The notes below the pieces were generated by a model. That model saw only the letters and a program-made list of their open reading frames with translations. It searched no databases and was not told the origin of the DNA. Position numbers and translations under genes: made by a program. Shown piece by piece: positions 46,501-55,508 of a DNA stretch of 64,000 nucleotides. Origin of the DNA: Flavobacteriales bacterium (lineage in GTDB: Bacteria > Bacteroidota > Bacteroidia > Flavobacteriales_F > PHOS-HE28); contig JACJZH010000012.1 of the NCBI GenBank assembly GCA_020635695.1, positions 59,833 to 123,832 on the forward strand, read 5' to 3'. Position 1 is the first letter of the stretch, and each line of letters starts with the position of its first letter.

Positions 46501-48348
46501 TCAGTGCTTGGGTGCTTCTTCTTCGGTTCCTTCCGCAGAGGCTCCCATCAGGCGGAGCAGGTATTCCTTCTGGTCAGGCCGCAGACCGCGGGTGTCCTTG
46601 ATCCGCTGTTCCAGTTCCGCGCTGCGTTCCCCTTTGGCCACCAGGTCCTCCAGGATGCTGAGCTGCTGCTCCAGTTCGCCGATGTACAGCGCCTGGGTCT
46701 CGATGGCCTGCCACAGCCCGGTGGACAGCCGTCCGAGGCTTGGGGTGCCCTGCTGCTCCCAGTCGGCACGGGAGGGCATGCCGGGCAGGTGCCGCTCACT
46801 GGCCAGGTGGTCCTTCAAGGCGGCCAGGGGCACGTAATGGTAGTTGCCGGTCCGGCCGCGGTCCTCTTCACGCACCTGTCCATCGAAGTACAGGTCGAAG
46901 ACGTGGTCGCTCAATTGGATGGTGCCATCGTACACGGCGTTCTCCGCCCGGATCACCCCGGGACCTTGGAACACGCCGCTCGCGGCCCAACCGGGCGTCT
47001 CCTCCACCATCAGCCCGCCGCCGTAGCGCACGTAGTCCGCGTTCTGGACGATGGGCTGGGGCGTCAGGGCCTGACCGGTGAAGCGGAACACCGGGCGGCT
47101 GTTGCTCTGGCCACGGGTGATGCCACCGCCCGGGTTGGCATCGTCGATCGTGCAACCCACGATGGGAAGCGATGTGACCACGCCATACCGGGTGGCGTTG
47201 TAGCCCACGGGCGTGGTCAACTGCACGCGCGGGCTTACCCCCACGTTGCCACCCCGGGTCCAACAGATGTCGATGATCACGTTGGATACGCCGTTCCAGA
47301 AGTAGGGCGTCGTGAGCGCCATGGGCAGGATCCCGGAACCGATGGTGAGGTTCGTGAGGGTGCCGTTCGGAGGAAGGGCGATCGTGGCCGCATCGAAGGC
47401 CCCGGCGAAGGCGTTCAGGGCCGTGTTGTTCAAGGTGATCTCCGCATTGATGGCCGTGGCAGGTGCCGAAGTGTTGTCATCATCCAGCACATAGAGCGCG
47501 ATCTCGGTCACGTTGCCCGGGCACAGGCCCAGGGCCGTGAGCTCGGCAGCGCGGAAGATGTACTGCACCCGACCGCTGCTGTTGGCCGTGACGAAAGGCG
47601 TGTTGCTCTGGTTGGTGGAGTTGCCGGTATATGCACTACCCGTGGCCGACCCCGGACCGCAGATCAGCTGGAAGCCCTCGTAGGGGGCGTTCACCACGCG
47701 CTGTTCGGCGTTCTCCAGGCGCTGATAGCCTGCCGGGGTATTGTTCACGTTCCCTTCGTGATAGGTGCTCACGGGGTTGTAGCGGATGGTCCCGCTCAGG
47801 TTTCCGATGGAGCCGTTCGCGTTCACGGGGTCATCAAGGCGTACACCGCCGGTCACGTGCAGGGCTTCCGCCGGGGCCGGATTCCCGATCCCCACTTCGC
47901 CGGTGGCCGCCACCCGCATCCGTTCCACGTTGTTCGTGCGGAACACCAGGTCGGTGGCATCGGCGGTCCCGATGTAGTTGACCGCGTCGTTGGTGCCGGT
48001 GTTGCCCCCGAAGTTCCATCCACGGCCATCGGCCATGCGGCGCCAGGCAGGCCCAGGGCAGGCGCAGGCGTTGTCATAATACCAGAGACCATGCTGGGTC
48101 GTGTTGTCGTCGGTCTGGTAGACCCAGAGTCCGTTCGAGGCCGCCACCACCGGGATGGCCAGCCGGTCGGCCTCCGTCATCCGCGGGATCAACAGGCCCC
48201 GCACCGGGGCCACCCCGGTGACATCGACCATGGCCAGCGGGTCCGGTGCGGCACCGGTGGAGTTGATGGCGACCCCTTGGGCGGAGGCGGTCAGGGCACA
48301 GGCCGCGACCAAGGCGGTAAGGGTGGAGCGGAGTAGCGTTCGCTTCAT
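46501..48348 (-). CDS. Exported fibre-like protein, paralogue 1 of 3
   Basis: First gene of the three-paralogue operon; 615 residues from ATG 48348 (MKRTLLRSTLTALVAACALTASA). It has GLLIPRMTEADRLAI and GLWYYDNACACPGPAW near the N-terminus, the beta-sandwich with PYFWNGVSNVIIDICW, DHVFDLYFDGQV, ASERHLPGMPSRADWEQQG, and a C-terminal coiled coil (LEQQLSILEDLVAKGERSAELEQ). The tail is acidic. The upstream frame to 48417 adds no sensible sequence and is rejected. Role as in its neighbours: probable trimeric surface fibre, by inference. Confidence 0.75.
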   Translation of the reverse strand: MKRTLLRSTLTALVAACALTASAQGVAINSTGAAPDPLAMVDVTGVAPVRGLLIPRMTEADRLAIPVVAASNGLWVYQTDDNTTQHGLWYYDNACACPGPAWRRMADGRGWNFGGNTGTNDAVNYIGTADATDLVFRTNNVERMRVAATGEVGIGNPAPAEALHVTGGVRLDDPVNANGSIGNLSGTIRYNPVSTYHEGNVNNTPAGYQRLENAEQRVVNAPYEGFQLICGPGSATGSAYTGNSTNQSNTPFVTANSSGRVQYIFRAAELTALGLCPGNVTEIALYVLDDDNTSAPATAINAEITLNNTALNAFAGAFDAATIALPPNGTLTNLTIGSGILPMALTTPYFWNGVSNVIIDICWTRGGNVGVSPRVQLTTPVGYNATRYGVVTSLPIVGCTIDDANPGGGITRGQSNSRPVFRFTGQALTPQPIVQNADYVRYGGGLMVEETPGWAASGVFQGPGVIRAENAVYDGTIQLSDHVFDLYFDGQVREEDRGRTGNYHYVPLAALKDHLASERHLPGMPSRADWEQQGTPSLGRLSTGLWQAIETQALYIGELEQQLSILEDLVAKGERSAELEQRIKDTRGLRPDQKEYLLRLMGASAEGTEEEAPKH

Positions 48349-48421
48349 GCCGGTCAATGTCTCAGGTCGGTATATCGGACCACGGTCGAAAGGGACCTGA
48401 CATCCATCAGGCCGCAATCGC

Positions 48422-48452
48422 CAAAGTTAATTGTTGAAGAAGGCCATATCAA
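48422..48452 (-). promoter_or_regulatory. Predicted promoter for the three-paralogue operon
   Basis: On the minus strand TTG (48452-48450), then 20 bases, then TAACTTTG (48429-48422). Both elements and the spacing fit the Bacteroidota -33/-7 promoter. The leader to ATG 48348 is about 70 bases. Confidence 0.5.
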
Positions 48453-48531
48453 GTCGGTCGGTGGCGTTTTCAACAGGGTGCTCATGGCAGGCCGTGGGAA
48501 TGGAAGGTCGGTTCGTACTCCATGGACGAAA

Positions 48532-48562
48532 GGGGAACATCCGGGTTGCCCGGATGTTCCCC
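48532..48562 (-). terminator. Terminator after the first T9SS pair
   Basis: Perfect 14-bp stem, GGGGAACATCCGGG (48532-48545) with CCCGGATGTTCCCC (48549-48562), and a 3-base loop, followed by TTTCG on the minus strand. It lies 42 bases after the stop at 48604. Confidence 0.85.
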
Positions 48563-48603
48563 CTCGTTCTTGAACAGGTCTGGAAGCTTTCGGTAGGCGC
48601 CAC

Positions 48604-50838
48604 TCAGCGCCGGATGAAGGGAGCCTGGCCGATCGACCGCCCTTGGGCATCCAATATCCGGATGAAGTATGGGGCCGGTCCCAGTGCCTCCACGGGAACG
48701 GTCAGTTCGAGGTCCGAAGCACCGCTGCCTGGCGTTACCTGCAACACCGTACGGCCGCTCATATCGAGGACCTCGGCCATCACCGACACGGCTCCCTGGT
48801 GGGGCATGGCGATGTGCAGCACGTCCGTGGCCGGGTTCGGATACACGAGCATGTCCTGGTGGTCCCCGAGCAAGCGTACCGATCGTACCGGTGAATACGA
48901 GGAGGAGCCGTCATGGTCCACCTGCTCCAGGCGGTAGTAGCTCACTCCCTGCAGCGGGTCGATGTCCTGGATCACGTAATCCCTCCGTTCCAGGGAAGTG
49001 CCTGCACCGGGTACGGTGGCGATCGTCTGGTAGTGTTCGCCATCGGCCGAGCGCTGGACCTCGAACCAGGCGTTATCGGTCTCCGTGGCCGTGCTCCACA
49101 GCAGGTCCACCACCTCACCGCGGGCCTGCGCCTGGAAATCGAGCAGTTCAATGGGCAGCACGGTGCAGTCCAATGAGGCTCCGTTCCGCAGGTCCCAGTC
49201 CAGCGCGAACGCGATCCCGCTCTGGGACCAGTTGCTCACGTACAGGATGTACACCTCACCGGCGGAGACCGCGATGTCGTCCACCCATTTGTCCCCGCTG
49301 GGTCCCTCACTGGCATCCGTAGCGGTGTAGTTGAGACCCGTGGTGCCGCTGGGGGCGGCATAGCTGCAACGCAGGGGGGAGGAATCGGGCGAGCATTCCG
49401 CGCTACCCAGGGGGCCCCAGATGGCGAAGTCATAGTCATCAGACAGGTCGTTGGGCGTGATGGTGAAGCCCACGTTGCCGCCGGTGGAGGGCGAGAAGAA
49501 GTACCAGAGCCCCTCGCGTTCGGAGGCCGACAGGCATCCGTAGGAGTAGGCGTCCAGGTCACTGTCATAGCCCACCCCCTGACCACCGCTGGCGAAGCTC
49601 TGCGAGCCACAGATGGTCATGGCGCCGCGGCAATCCTCCTGGGGCGGAGCAGGTGGGATGCAGTCGACGGTCTCGGTGAACACGATGCCATTGAAGGGGT
49701 AGGGACCTCCGGTGTGGATGCCGTCGCCGCTGGGCAGCTGGCGGATGGTGTACCGGTTCTGGTCCTGGTCCGGACCGCTGTTGTCGTATTGCACCACGAG
49801 CACATCGCCAGTGTTCACCGCGATGGTGGTCACGTCGTAACGGCTGGTGGTGGTGTGGTAGGTGAACGCGGCGCCGTTCAGGCTGATGCCCACGCGGGAC
49901 GATCCCCAGCCGTTCTCACCCACGTCGAAAAGCTCGAGCACATAGGTGCAGTCTCCGCCGGTAAGGGAGGGGCTGCGCAGGCAGATGTCGAAGTCGCCCT
50001 GACCACCGCCCCAGCCCCAGGCACGCACGTAATAGGTGTCACCAGGGGTCAGGCGGTTGTAGGTGAGAAAGGACATGTAGCCGGGGCCTGAATCATCATC
50101 GCACCCCAGCCGGGTGAACGGTCCGCTGCAGGAAGGAGCCTCGTAGAGGGCCACGCCCAGATCGGACAGGGAGCCGGCCGAGGTCTCCAGCACCACCATG
50201 CCCGAGGCCGGGGCCACGAAGGAGTACCAGACATCGGCCGCGCCGGAGATGAATCCTCCGCAAGGCGGCGCGGTGACGCCCGATTCGGTCGCGTTCTGGT
50301 TGGTGGTGTTCGTATAGCTGCAGGTGCCGCCCACGGACAGGGCGATCGCACCACATGGCTCGTCGTTGACGGGCGGAACGGTGCTGTAGATGCACAGGGC
50401 CCCGTTCATCGAGGTGTTCGAATTGTACCGTTGCACCCTGACGGCATAGTTGGTGCCCGGCGTGGTCGCGAACGTGACGGTCTCGTTCCCGCCGTTCCCG
50501 AAGTCGTCGGCGCAGGCCTCCTGGACCAGGGCACCACAGGTGCCGCTGAACACGTGCAGGATCGGGTCCACCGATCCGGAGGGGTTGTAGGTCACCGTGG
50601 TCAGGGCCGCCGTGGCCTGGAACCAGCCCCAGGCATCATCCCTGTTCCCGGCGTTGCAGGTGCCGGGGTTCATGTAGTTCGTGAAGGCCCCGGGTTTGCT
50701 GAAGCTCGTGTAGGAACAGGAACTCCCCACCGGGTACTCGGCCCCTGCGGTGAATCCGCAGTTGTTCGTGGCCGTCTGTCCGAGCGCGTGCATGGCCGTC
50801 AGGGCTCCGACGGCGGCAAGAAGGGTCGCGTGGCGCAT
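48604..50838 (-). CDS. Large T9SS-sorted surface protein, pair copy 1
   Basis: A 744-residue exported protein (MRHATLLAAVGALTAMHALG). In order: two beta-sandwich domains of the PPC-like type (LTTVTYNPSGSVDPILHVFSG; DVWYSFVAPASGMVVLETSAG), a GENGWGSSRVGISLNG module, and an EDCRGAMTICGSQSF module with GLWYFFSPSTGGNVGF and DDYDFAIWGP. Then comes LDCTVLPIELLDFQAQ with an FnIII-like segment (WFEVQRSADGEHYQTI, YYRLEQVDHDG), ending in a T9SS type A domain (VYPNPATDVL). The last half closely parallels the proteins at 51407-53605 and 61529-63364. The small exported protein upstream is 22 bases away. Role unknown; surface binding is plausible. Confidence 0.85.
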   Translation of the reverse strand: MRHATLLAAVGALTAMHALGQTATNNCGFTAGAEYPVGSSCSYTSFSKPGAFTNYMNPGTCNAGNRDDAWGWFQATAALTTVTYNPSGSVDPILHVFSGTCGALVQEACADDFGNGGNETVTFATTPGTNYAVRVQRYNSNTSMNGALCIYSTVPPVNDEPCGAIALSVGGTCSYTNTTNQNATESGVTAPPCGGFISGAADVWYSFVAPASGMVVLETSAGSLSDLGVALYEAPSCSGPFTRLGCDDDSGPGYMSFLTYNRLTPGDTYYVRAWGWGGGQGDFDICLRSPSLTGGDCTYVLELFDVGENGWGSSRVGISLNGAAFTYHTTTSRYDVTTIAVNTGDVLVVQYDNSGPDQDQNRYTIRQLPSGDGIHTGGPYPFNGIVFTETVDCIPPAPPQEDCRGAMTICGSQSFASGGQGVGYDSDLDAYSYGCLSASEREGLWYFFSPSTGGNVGFTITPNDLSDDYDFAIWGPLGSAECSPDSSPLRCSYAAPSGTTGLNYTATDASEGPSGDKWVDDIAVSAGEVYILYVSNWSQSGIAFALDWDLRNGASLDCTVLPIELLDFQAQARGEVVDLLWSTATETDNAWFEVQRSADGEHYQTIATVPGAGTSLERRDYVIQDIDPLQGVSYYRLEQVDHDGSSSYSPVRSVRLLGDHQDMLVYPNPATDVLHIAMPHQGAVSVMAEVLDMSGRTVLQVTPGSGASDLELTVPVEALGPAPYFIRILDAQGRSIGQAPFIRR

Positions 50839-50860
50839 GATGATCAGGATTCAGGTCCGG

Positions 50861-51325
50861 TCACTGACCGGCCTTGGTCAGGTCGTTCTTGGGTTCGGCG
50901 TGGTCCTCGTACCAGGCTTCCTTGGCGGCCTCGTAGGTGGCCTGGTCGGCGATCGGGTCGCCGGTGTCCTGGTAGGTCGGGAATCCGTTGCCGGGTCCCA
51001 CGGCCAGCCACCGGTGGAAGCCGTTGGAGCGGTCCTGGCGATACATGGCCGTGAGGGTCAGGCCGTAGGAGGCCAGTTCGGAGGAGAACCGATCGCGGTC
51101 CAGTTGCCCGGCCGTGCCGATCTCCACGGTGCCTTGCGACACGTCCACCCGGTAGGCGGTCATGGGATAGGCCGAGCGCATCAGCTCGGTCAGGAGCTTT
51201 TCCTGATAGGGGCTGTTCAGCTCGGCCACCTGGGCCAGGTACCGGTAGGGCCCCTGCGCCAGGCAAGGGATCTGGCCGATGGCCAGCAGGACCAATACAC
51301 CGAAGGAGAGGGTCAGGTTCCGCAT
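50861..51325 (-). CDS. Small exported partner-like protein, pair copy 1
   Basis: A 154-residue protein with signal peptide MRNLTLSFGVLVLLAIGQIPCLA. The body has an alternating alpha-beta pattern suggesting a small ferredoxin-like fold (AYPMTAYRVDVSQGTVEIG, LDRDRFSSELASYGLTLTAM). The C-terminus has GFPTYQDTGDP and YEAAKEAWYEDH, also seen in modified form in the small protein at 53602-54054. It lies 22 bases upstream of a large T9SS protein. The repeated arrangement suggests the two work together, which is inference. Confidence 0.65.
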   Translation of the reverse strand: MRNLTLSFGVLVLLAIGQIPCLAQGPYRYLAQVAELNSPYQEKLLTELMRSAYPMTAYRVDVSQGTVEIGTAGQLDRDRFSSELASYGLTLTAMYRQDRSNGFHRWLAVGPGNGFPTYQDTGDPIADQATYEAAKEAWYEDHAEPKNDLTKAGQ

Positions 51326-51406
51326 CTCAGGACCGAACGCATTATTGGCGTTCAGCCCCCTGATACGGGAATTCCGTCGACGGGTTTCGTTGGTTCGTCG
51401 AAGCCG

Positions 51407-53605
51407 TCAGTGCTTCAGGAACCGTGTGCGTTCGGAACGGCCGTCCGGAAAGCGCACTTCCACCAGGTAGGTGCCGGCGGGCCGGTCCCCCAGGGGGAAC
51501 TCCGCCACGGCCAGGCCATTGGGAATGGGAAGTTGCTCTGAGCTCAACCACCTGCCCATGGCATCCAGCAGCACCACTTCCACGGTACCACCCTCGGACC
51601 AGGTCACAGGAATGGCCACGTTCCCGGAGGTGGGGTTGGGGAAGGGTTCACCCAGCACGTTCCCTCCCGCATGACAGGATGCCTGCACCACGTAGGAGAA
51701 GGTGGTGGAACCGTCCAGGTCCACCTGACGAAGCCGGTAGTAGTTCGGTCCGGTGTGGGGAGCGCGGTCCACATGTCCGTATTCGGTGAGGCCCTGGGTG
51801 GTACCCGAAGCGGCCACCGAACCGATCGGGGCGAAGTTGGAGCCGTCCTGGGAGCGTTCGACCACGAAATGGGAACTGTTCAATTCGCTGGCCGTGCGCC
51901 ATTGGACCTCCACCTCGCCATCACCGGCCAGGGCCCGGAGATCGATGAGCTCGATGGGAAGCACCGTGCAGTCCAGGGAAGCTCCGTTCGAGAGGTCCCA
52001 GTCCAGGTCGAAGGACAGTCCGCTCTGCGACCAGTTGCTCACGTACAGGATGAAGACCTGGTTGGCCAGGACCGGCAGGTCGTTCACCCATTTGTCACCG
52101 GCGGCTCCTTCCGTATTGTCGGTGGCCGTGTAGTTCAGGCCGGTATCGCCTCCCAATCCGGAATAACTGCACCTCACCGGTGCCGTGGCCGGAGGGCAGG
52201 TCGGATTGGCCATGGGTCCCCAGACCGCGAAGTCGTAGTCGTCGGCAGCATTGCTGGGACTGATCGTAAAGGCCACGTTCCCGGCGCTGGAAGGCGAGAA
52301 GTAGTACCAGGTGCCCTGACGCTCGGCACTGGCCAAGCAGCCGTAGTTGGAGGAGGTCAGGTCCAAGGAGCACCCGGTACCGGAAGCGTTGTTGGAAAAG
52401 CTCTGGCCATTGCAGATGGTCACGCCCCCCTCGCAATCCTCGGGAGGGGCGGGTGGGGGAAGGCAGTCGATCGTCTGGGTGAGCACGATGCCCGTGGCCG
52501 GGGGCGAGCCGGAATTGAATCCACACCCACCACCAAGGATCCCCAAGGTGTAGGAGATCTCCCCCTGGAAAATGCCGGCCGCCGTGTACTGCACCACCAG
52601 GATGTCCCCGATGTTCACGCCGATCAGTGCCAGACCGGAAGACCCCGTAACGGTGTAGTTGGTGAACGGGGACCCATTGACGCTGATCCCCACCGTGGAC
52701 CCGTCCCAGCCATCACCAAAGCTGTCGAACATCTGGAGCTGGTACACACAGTCGCCCGAAGGGATGGAGGTGATCCCGTGCAGGCAGATCTGGAAGGTGC
52801 CGTTGTTGTCGTTGCCGTACTCCCAGAAGCGGATGTAATACGTGGCGCCGGGGGTGAGACCGGTCAGGTTCAGAAGGGGCATCAGACCCGTGCCGCTGTC
52901 GTCATCACAGGCGACCTCGGTGAACGGACCGGAACAGGATGCGGCGCTGTACACCGCCATGCCTCCGTCGGTGACCACCCCGGCGGCGGTCTCGATGTCC
53001 ACGATGCCCGTGGCCGGAGCGGTGAACGAGAACCAGACATCGCCACCACTGTAGAAGGAGCAACTCGGGGCCGGCACACCCGTGGTGGCCCCGGCGCCGG
53101 CATTGGTGAAGGTCTGGAACACACAATTGGTGTTCACCGTCAGGCTGGTCGCCCCACAGGGGTTGTCGTTGGTAAGTGGCGGGGGCGGTGCCGCGCATGT
53201 TATCTGCAGCGGGGCGCAGGTGGTGTTGTTCGCACAATTGTACTGGTCCACCAACACGCGCAGTTGTCCGGTGAACGTCGCGGTCCAGACCAGCGTGCTC
53301 TGCAGGCCGCAGGCATCGTCGTTGTACCCCAGCCAGGGGGCCGCGGCATTGTTGTAGATGGTGATCTGCGTGTCGAAGGAGGCACCACAGGTGCTGAAGG
53401 TGTACTGATTGCCCGCGATCACGTTCACCAGCGCGTACTGACCTCCCTGAACGCACGGCACCGTGGTGGTTCCCGGACACGGCGGCGTCACCGCGCTACC
53501 GGTCAGGACGTTGTTGTTGGTGCACTGTGCTGCCAGGAACCCGCTGCTGCCGACCAGCAACGCGATCAGTCCCGAGCGGAGAAAGGTCGTTCGCGCGCGC
53601 TTCAT
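51407..53605 (-). CDS. Large T9SS-sorted surface protein, pair copy 2
   Basis: A 732-residue protein from ATG 53605 (MKRARTTFLRSGLIALLVGS). The first domain begins CTNNNVLTGSAVTPPCPGTT and has STCGASFDTQITIYN, almost the same as in the protein at 61529-63364. A second PPC-like domain (DVWFSFTAPATGIVDIETAAG), a DSFGDGWDGSTVGISVNG module, an EDCEGGVTICNGQSF module and an FnIII-like segment follow. The C-terminus is T9SS type A (PFPNPTSGNVAIPV). Its ATG overlaps the stop of the small exported gene (ATGA), so the pair is translationally coupled. Confidence 0.85.
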   Translation of the reverse strand: MKRARTTFLRSGLIALLVGSSGFLAAQCTNNNVLTGSAVTPPCPGTTTVPCVQGGQYALVNVIAGNQYTFSTCGASFDTQITIYNNAAAPWLGYNDDACGLQSTLVWTATFTGQLRVLVDQYNCANNTTCAPLQITCAAPPPPLTNDNPCGATSLTVNTNCVFQTFTNAGAGATTGVPAPSCSFYSGGDVWFSFTAPATGIVDIETAAGVVTDGGMAVYSAASCSGPFTEVACDDDSGTGLMPLLNLTGLTPGATYYIRFWEYGNDNNGTFQICLHGITSIPSGDCVYQLQMFDSFGDGWDGSTVGISVNGSPFTNYTVTGSSGLALIGVNIGDILVVQYTAAGIFQGEISYTLGILGGGCGFNSGSPPATGIVLTQTIDCLPPPAPPEDCEGGVTICNGQSFSNNASGTGCSLDLTSSNYGCLASAERQGTWYYFSPSSAGNVAFTISPSNAADDYDFAVWGPMANPTCPPATAPVRCSYSGLGGDTGLNYTATDNTEGAAGDKWVNDLPVLANQVFILYVSNWSQSGLSFDLDWDLSNGASLDCTVLPIELIDLRALAGDGEVEVQWRTASELNSSHFVVERSQDGSNFAPIGSVAASGTTQGLTEYGHVDRAPHTGPNYYRLRQVDLDGSTTFSYVVQASCHAGGNVLGEPFPNPTSGNVAIPVTWSEGGTVEVVLLDAMGRWLSSEQLPIPNGLAVAEFPLGDRPAGTYLVEVRFPDGRSERTRFLKH

Positions 53606-54054
53606 GGCCGTGCGCCTTTGGAGAGGAATTCCTGATAGGCCTGCGGGTTGGCCTGGATCCAGTCCTCCTTGTCGGAAGCATACTGAGAGGCGTCCTGCGC
53701 AGTGGCACCGGGTCCCGGCGGTGTCGGGAAGCCCTGGGGCATGGTGCTCTTGCCCTGACCTGCGACCGTTTCCTGAAGGACCATGACCGTGGCCGGGTGT
53801 CCCGCGCTCAACAGGGCCTGCCGGATCGGATCGGCATGCAGGACGTGGCTGCTCCGGAACTTGGCCCGGCTCCCATCCACACCGAGCGAGACGAGTCCGG
53901 TCGGGTCCAGGTCCTGGAGCACCTCCAGCACCACCTTCTGTCCAGCAGGCTGAAGGTTGGTCTGGAACTCCAACAGGTAATTCCGTTCGTCCTTGTCCTG
54001 GGCCTGAACAAGGCACGCCAGGGTCAGGAGGCAGAAGACGGCCAGGGGCCTCAT
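53602..54054 (-). CDS. Small exported partner-like protein, pair copy 2
   Basis: A 150-residue protein from ATG 54054 with signal peptide MRPLAVFCLLTLACLVQA. The body resembles a heavy-metal-associated-like beta-alpha-beta fold without a CxxC (KVVLEVLQDLDPTGLVSLGV, KFRSSHVLHADPIRQALLSAG). The C-terminus has QGFPTPPGPG and YASDKEDWIQANPQAYQEF, matching the motif order of the small protein at 50861. It overlaps the following T9SS gene by ATGA. No metal site is visible, so metal binding is unlikely. Confidence 0.65.
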   Translation of the reverse strand: MRPLAVFCLLTLACLVQAQDKDERNYLLEFQTNLQPAGQKVVLEVLQDLDPTGLVSLGVDGSRAKFRSSHVLHADPIRQALLSAGHPATVMVLQETVAGQGKSTMPQGFPTPPGPGATAQDASQYASDKEDWIQANPQAYQEFLSKGARP

Positions 54055-54081
54055 GACGATATGATGCACGGATCGGATAGG

Positions 54082-54114
54082 GAAATGTAAGGCGAACATC
54101 ATCGGACTGTCAAA
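54082..54114 (-). promoter_or_regulatory. Predicted -33/-7 promoter for pair copy 2
   Basis: TTTG (54114-54111) and TACATTTC (54089-54082) with 21 bases between, on the minus strand. The -33 element is exact and the -7 is one base off. The leader is about 25 bases. Confidence 0.55.
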
Positions 54115-54178
54115 TGGCCAAGGCCGAGGCCTTTCCATGAATGACGTCCGTGAACGTGCAAGGTTGCCGCGAGGGTCC

Positions 54179-55405
54179 TCAGCGGGCGGCCTGAACGCGG
54201 GTCGTTGGCACCGGATCGTTCGCATATTGCTGGAGGGCCGCGCCGAGCACCCGCAGGGCCAGCTCCAACTTCTCGCGTTCCAGCACATAGGCCAGCCGCA
54301 CCTGTCGCCGGCCCGGCCCTGGTTCGGCGTAGAATCCACTGGCCGGGGCCATCATCACGGTATGGCCCTCGTGGGAGAAATGCTCCAGCAGCCACTGGCA
54401 GAAGGCGTCCGCATCGTCCACCGGCAGCTCGGCCACGCAGTAGAAGGCGCCGCGGGGCTTGGGACACACCACGCCCGGCAGGGCGTTCAGTCCGTCCACG
54501 AGCACGTCCCGGCGTTCGCGGTACTCACCGATCACCTCGTTGAAGTAGCTGTCCGGTGTGCGCAGGGCGGCCTCCGACGCGATCTGGCCGAAGGTGGGCG
54601 GGCTCAGCCGGGCCTGGGCGAACTTGAGCACGGTGGCCATCAGGGCGGCGTTGCGCGTCACGAAAGCGCCCACGCGGGCCCCGCACATGCTGTAGCGCTT
54701 GCTCACGCTGTCCACCATCACCACGTGCTGCTCCAGACCCTCCAGGGTCATCGCGCTCACATGCTCGGCGCCGTCGTAGCAGAATTCCCGGTACACCTCG
54801 TCGGCGAACAGGTACAGGTCGTGCTTCAGGACCAGGTCGCGCAGCGTGGCCATCTCGTCCCGGCCGTAGAGGTAGCCCGTGGGGTTTCCCGGATTGCAGA
54901 TCAGGATGCCCTTGGTGCGCGGGGTGATCAGCTGTTCGAAGTCGGCGATGGGCGGCAGGGCGAAGCCGGTGTCGATCGTGCTGCGCACGGGCACCACCTT
55001 CACCCCCGCGGCCACCGCGAAGCCGTTGTAGTTGGCATAGAACGGTTCGGGCACGATCAGCTCATCGCCCTCGTCGAAGCAGGCCATCATGCCGAAGAGC
55101 AGCGCCTCCGAGCCGCCGGTGGTCACCATCACCTGCTCGGCGGTGAGGTGGATGCCATGGCGAGTGTAGTAGTCGGCCAGTCCCTTTCGGTAGCTCGCGA
55201 ACCCGGCCGAGTGGCTGTACTCCACCACGCGGAGGTCGTTGTTGCGGATGGCCTCCAGGGCCACGTCGGGGGTGGGGATGTCCGGCTGGCCGATGTTCAG
55301 GTGCAGCACCTGGACGCCACGTGCCTTGGCGGCCTCGGCATAGGGCACCAGTTTGCGGATCGGCGATTCGGGCATGCGGTGCCCCTTGTCGGAGATGGCG
55401 GGCAT
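54179..55405 (-). CDS. PLP-dependent class I/II aminotransferase
   Basis: A 408-residue aminotransferase from ATG 55405 (MPAISDKGHRMPESPIRKLVPYA). Motifs: LNIGQPDIPTPDVALEAI, YSHSAGFASYRKGLADYY, TTGGSEALLFGMMACF, CNPGNPTGYLYGRDE, LFADEVYREFCYDG, and VDSVSKRYSMCGARVGAF with the Schiff-base Lys. It differs clearly from the aspC product at 39116-40297. Many Bacteroidota carry such a gene, but the substrate cannot be read from the sequence. Confidence 0.92.
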   Translation of the reverse strand: MPAISDKGHRMPESPIRKLVPYAEAAKARGVQVLHLNIGQPDIPTPDVALEAIRNNDLRVVEYSHSAGFASYRKGLADYYTRHGIHLTAEQVMVTTGGSEALLFGMMACFDEGDELIVPEPFYANYNGFAVAAGVKVVPVRSTIDTGFALPPIADFEQLITPRTKGILICNPGNPTGYLYGRDEMATLRDLVLKHDLYLFADEVYREFCYDGAEHVSAMTLEGLEQHVVMVDSVSKRYSMCGARVGAFVTRNAALMATVLKFAQARLSPPTFGQIASEAALRTPDSYFNEVIGEYRERRDVLVDGLNALPGVVCPKPRGAFYCVAELPVDDADAFCQWLLEHFSHEGHTVMMAPASGFYAEPGPGRRQVRLAYVLEREKLELALRVLGAALQQYANDPVPTTRVQAAR

Positions 55406-55461
55406 GGGTGGTTCGTTGCTGGGTGCGAAGTTCGGGCTTCCGGGCCATGCATGGAACGGAA

Positions 55462-55485
55462 AAGGCCGCCCCGGAGGACGGCCTT
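55462..55485 (-). terminator. Terminator after the DUF1573 gene
   Basis: AAGGCCG (55462-55468) pairs with CGGCCTT (55479-55485), extended inward by G-C and one wobble pair; TTTTCC follows on the minus strand. It lies 24 bases after the DUF1573 stop. Confidence 0.7.
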
Positions 55486-55508
55486 CCCGCAATGCGTTGG
55501 GGATCGGA

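Noticed and set aside
54118..54135. AAGGCC-GGCCTT inverted repeat after the aminotransferase gene as a terminator
   Set aside because: Only 6 bp with a 2-base loop and no T-run; too weak to call.
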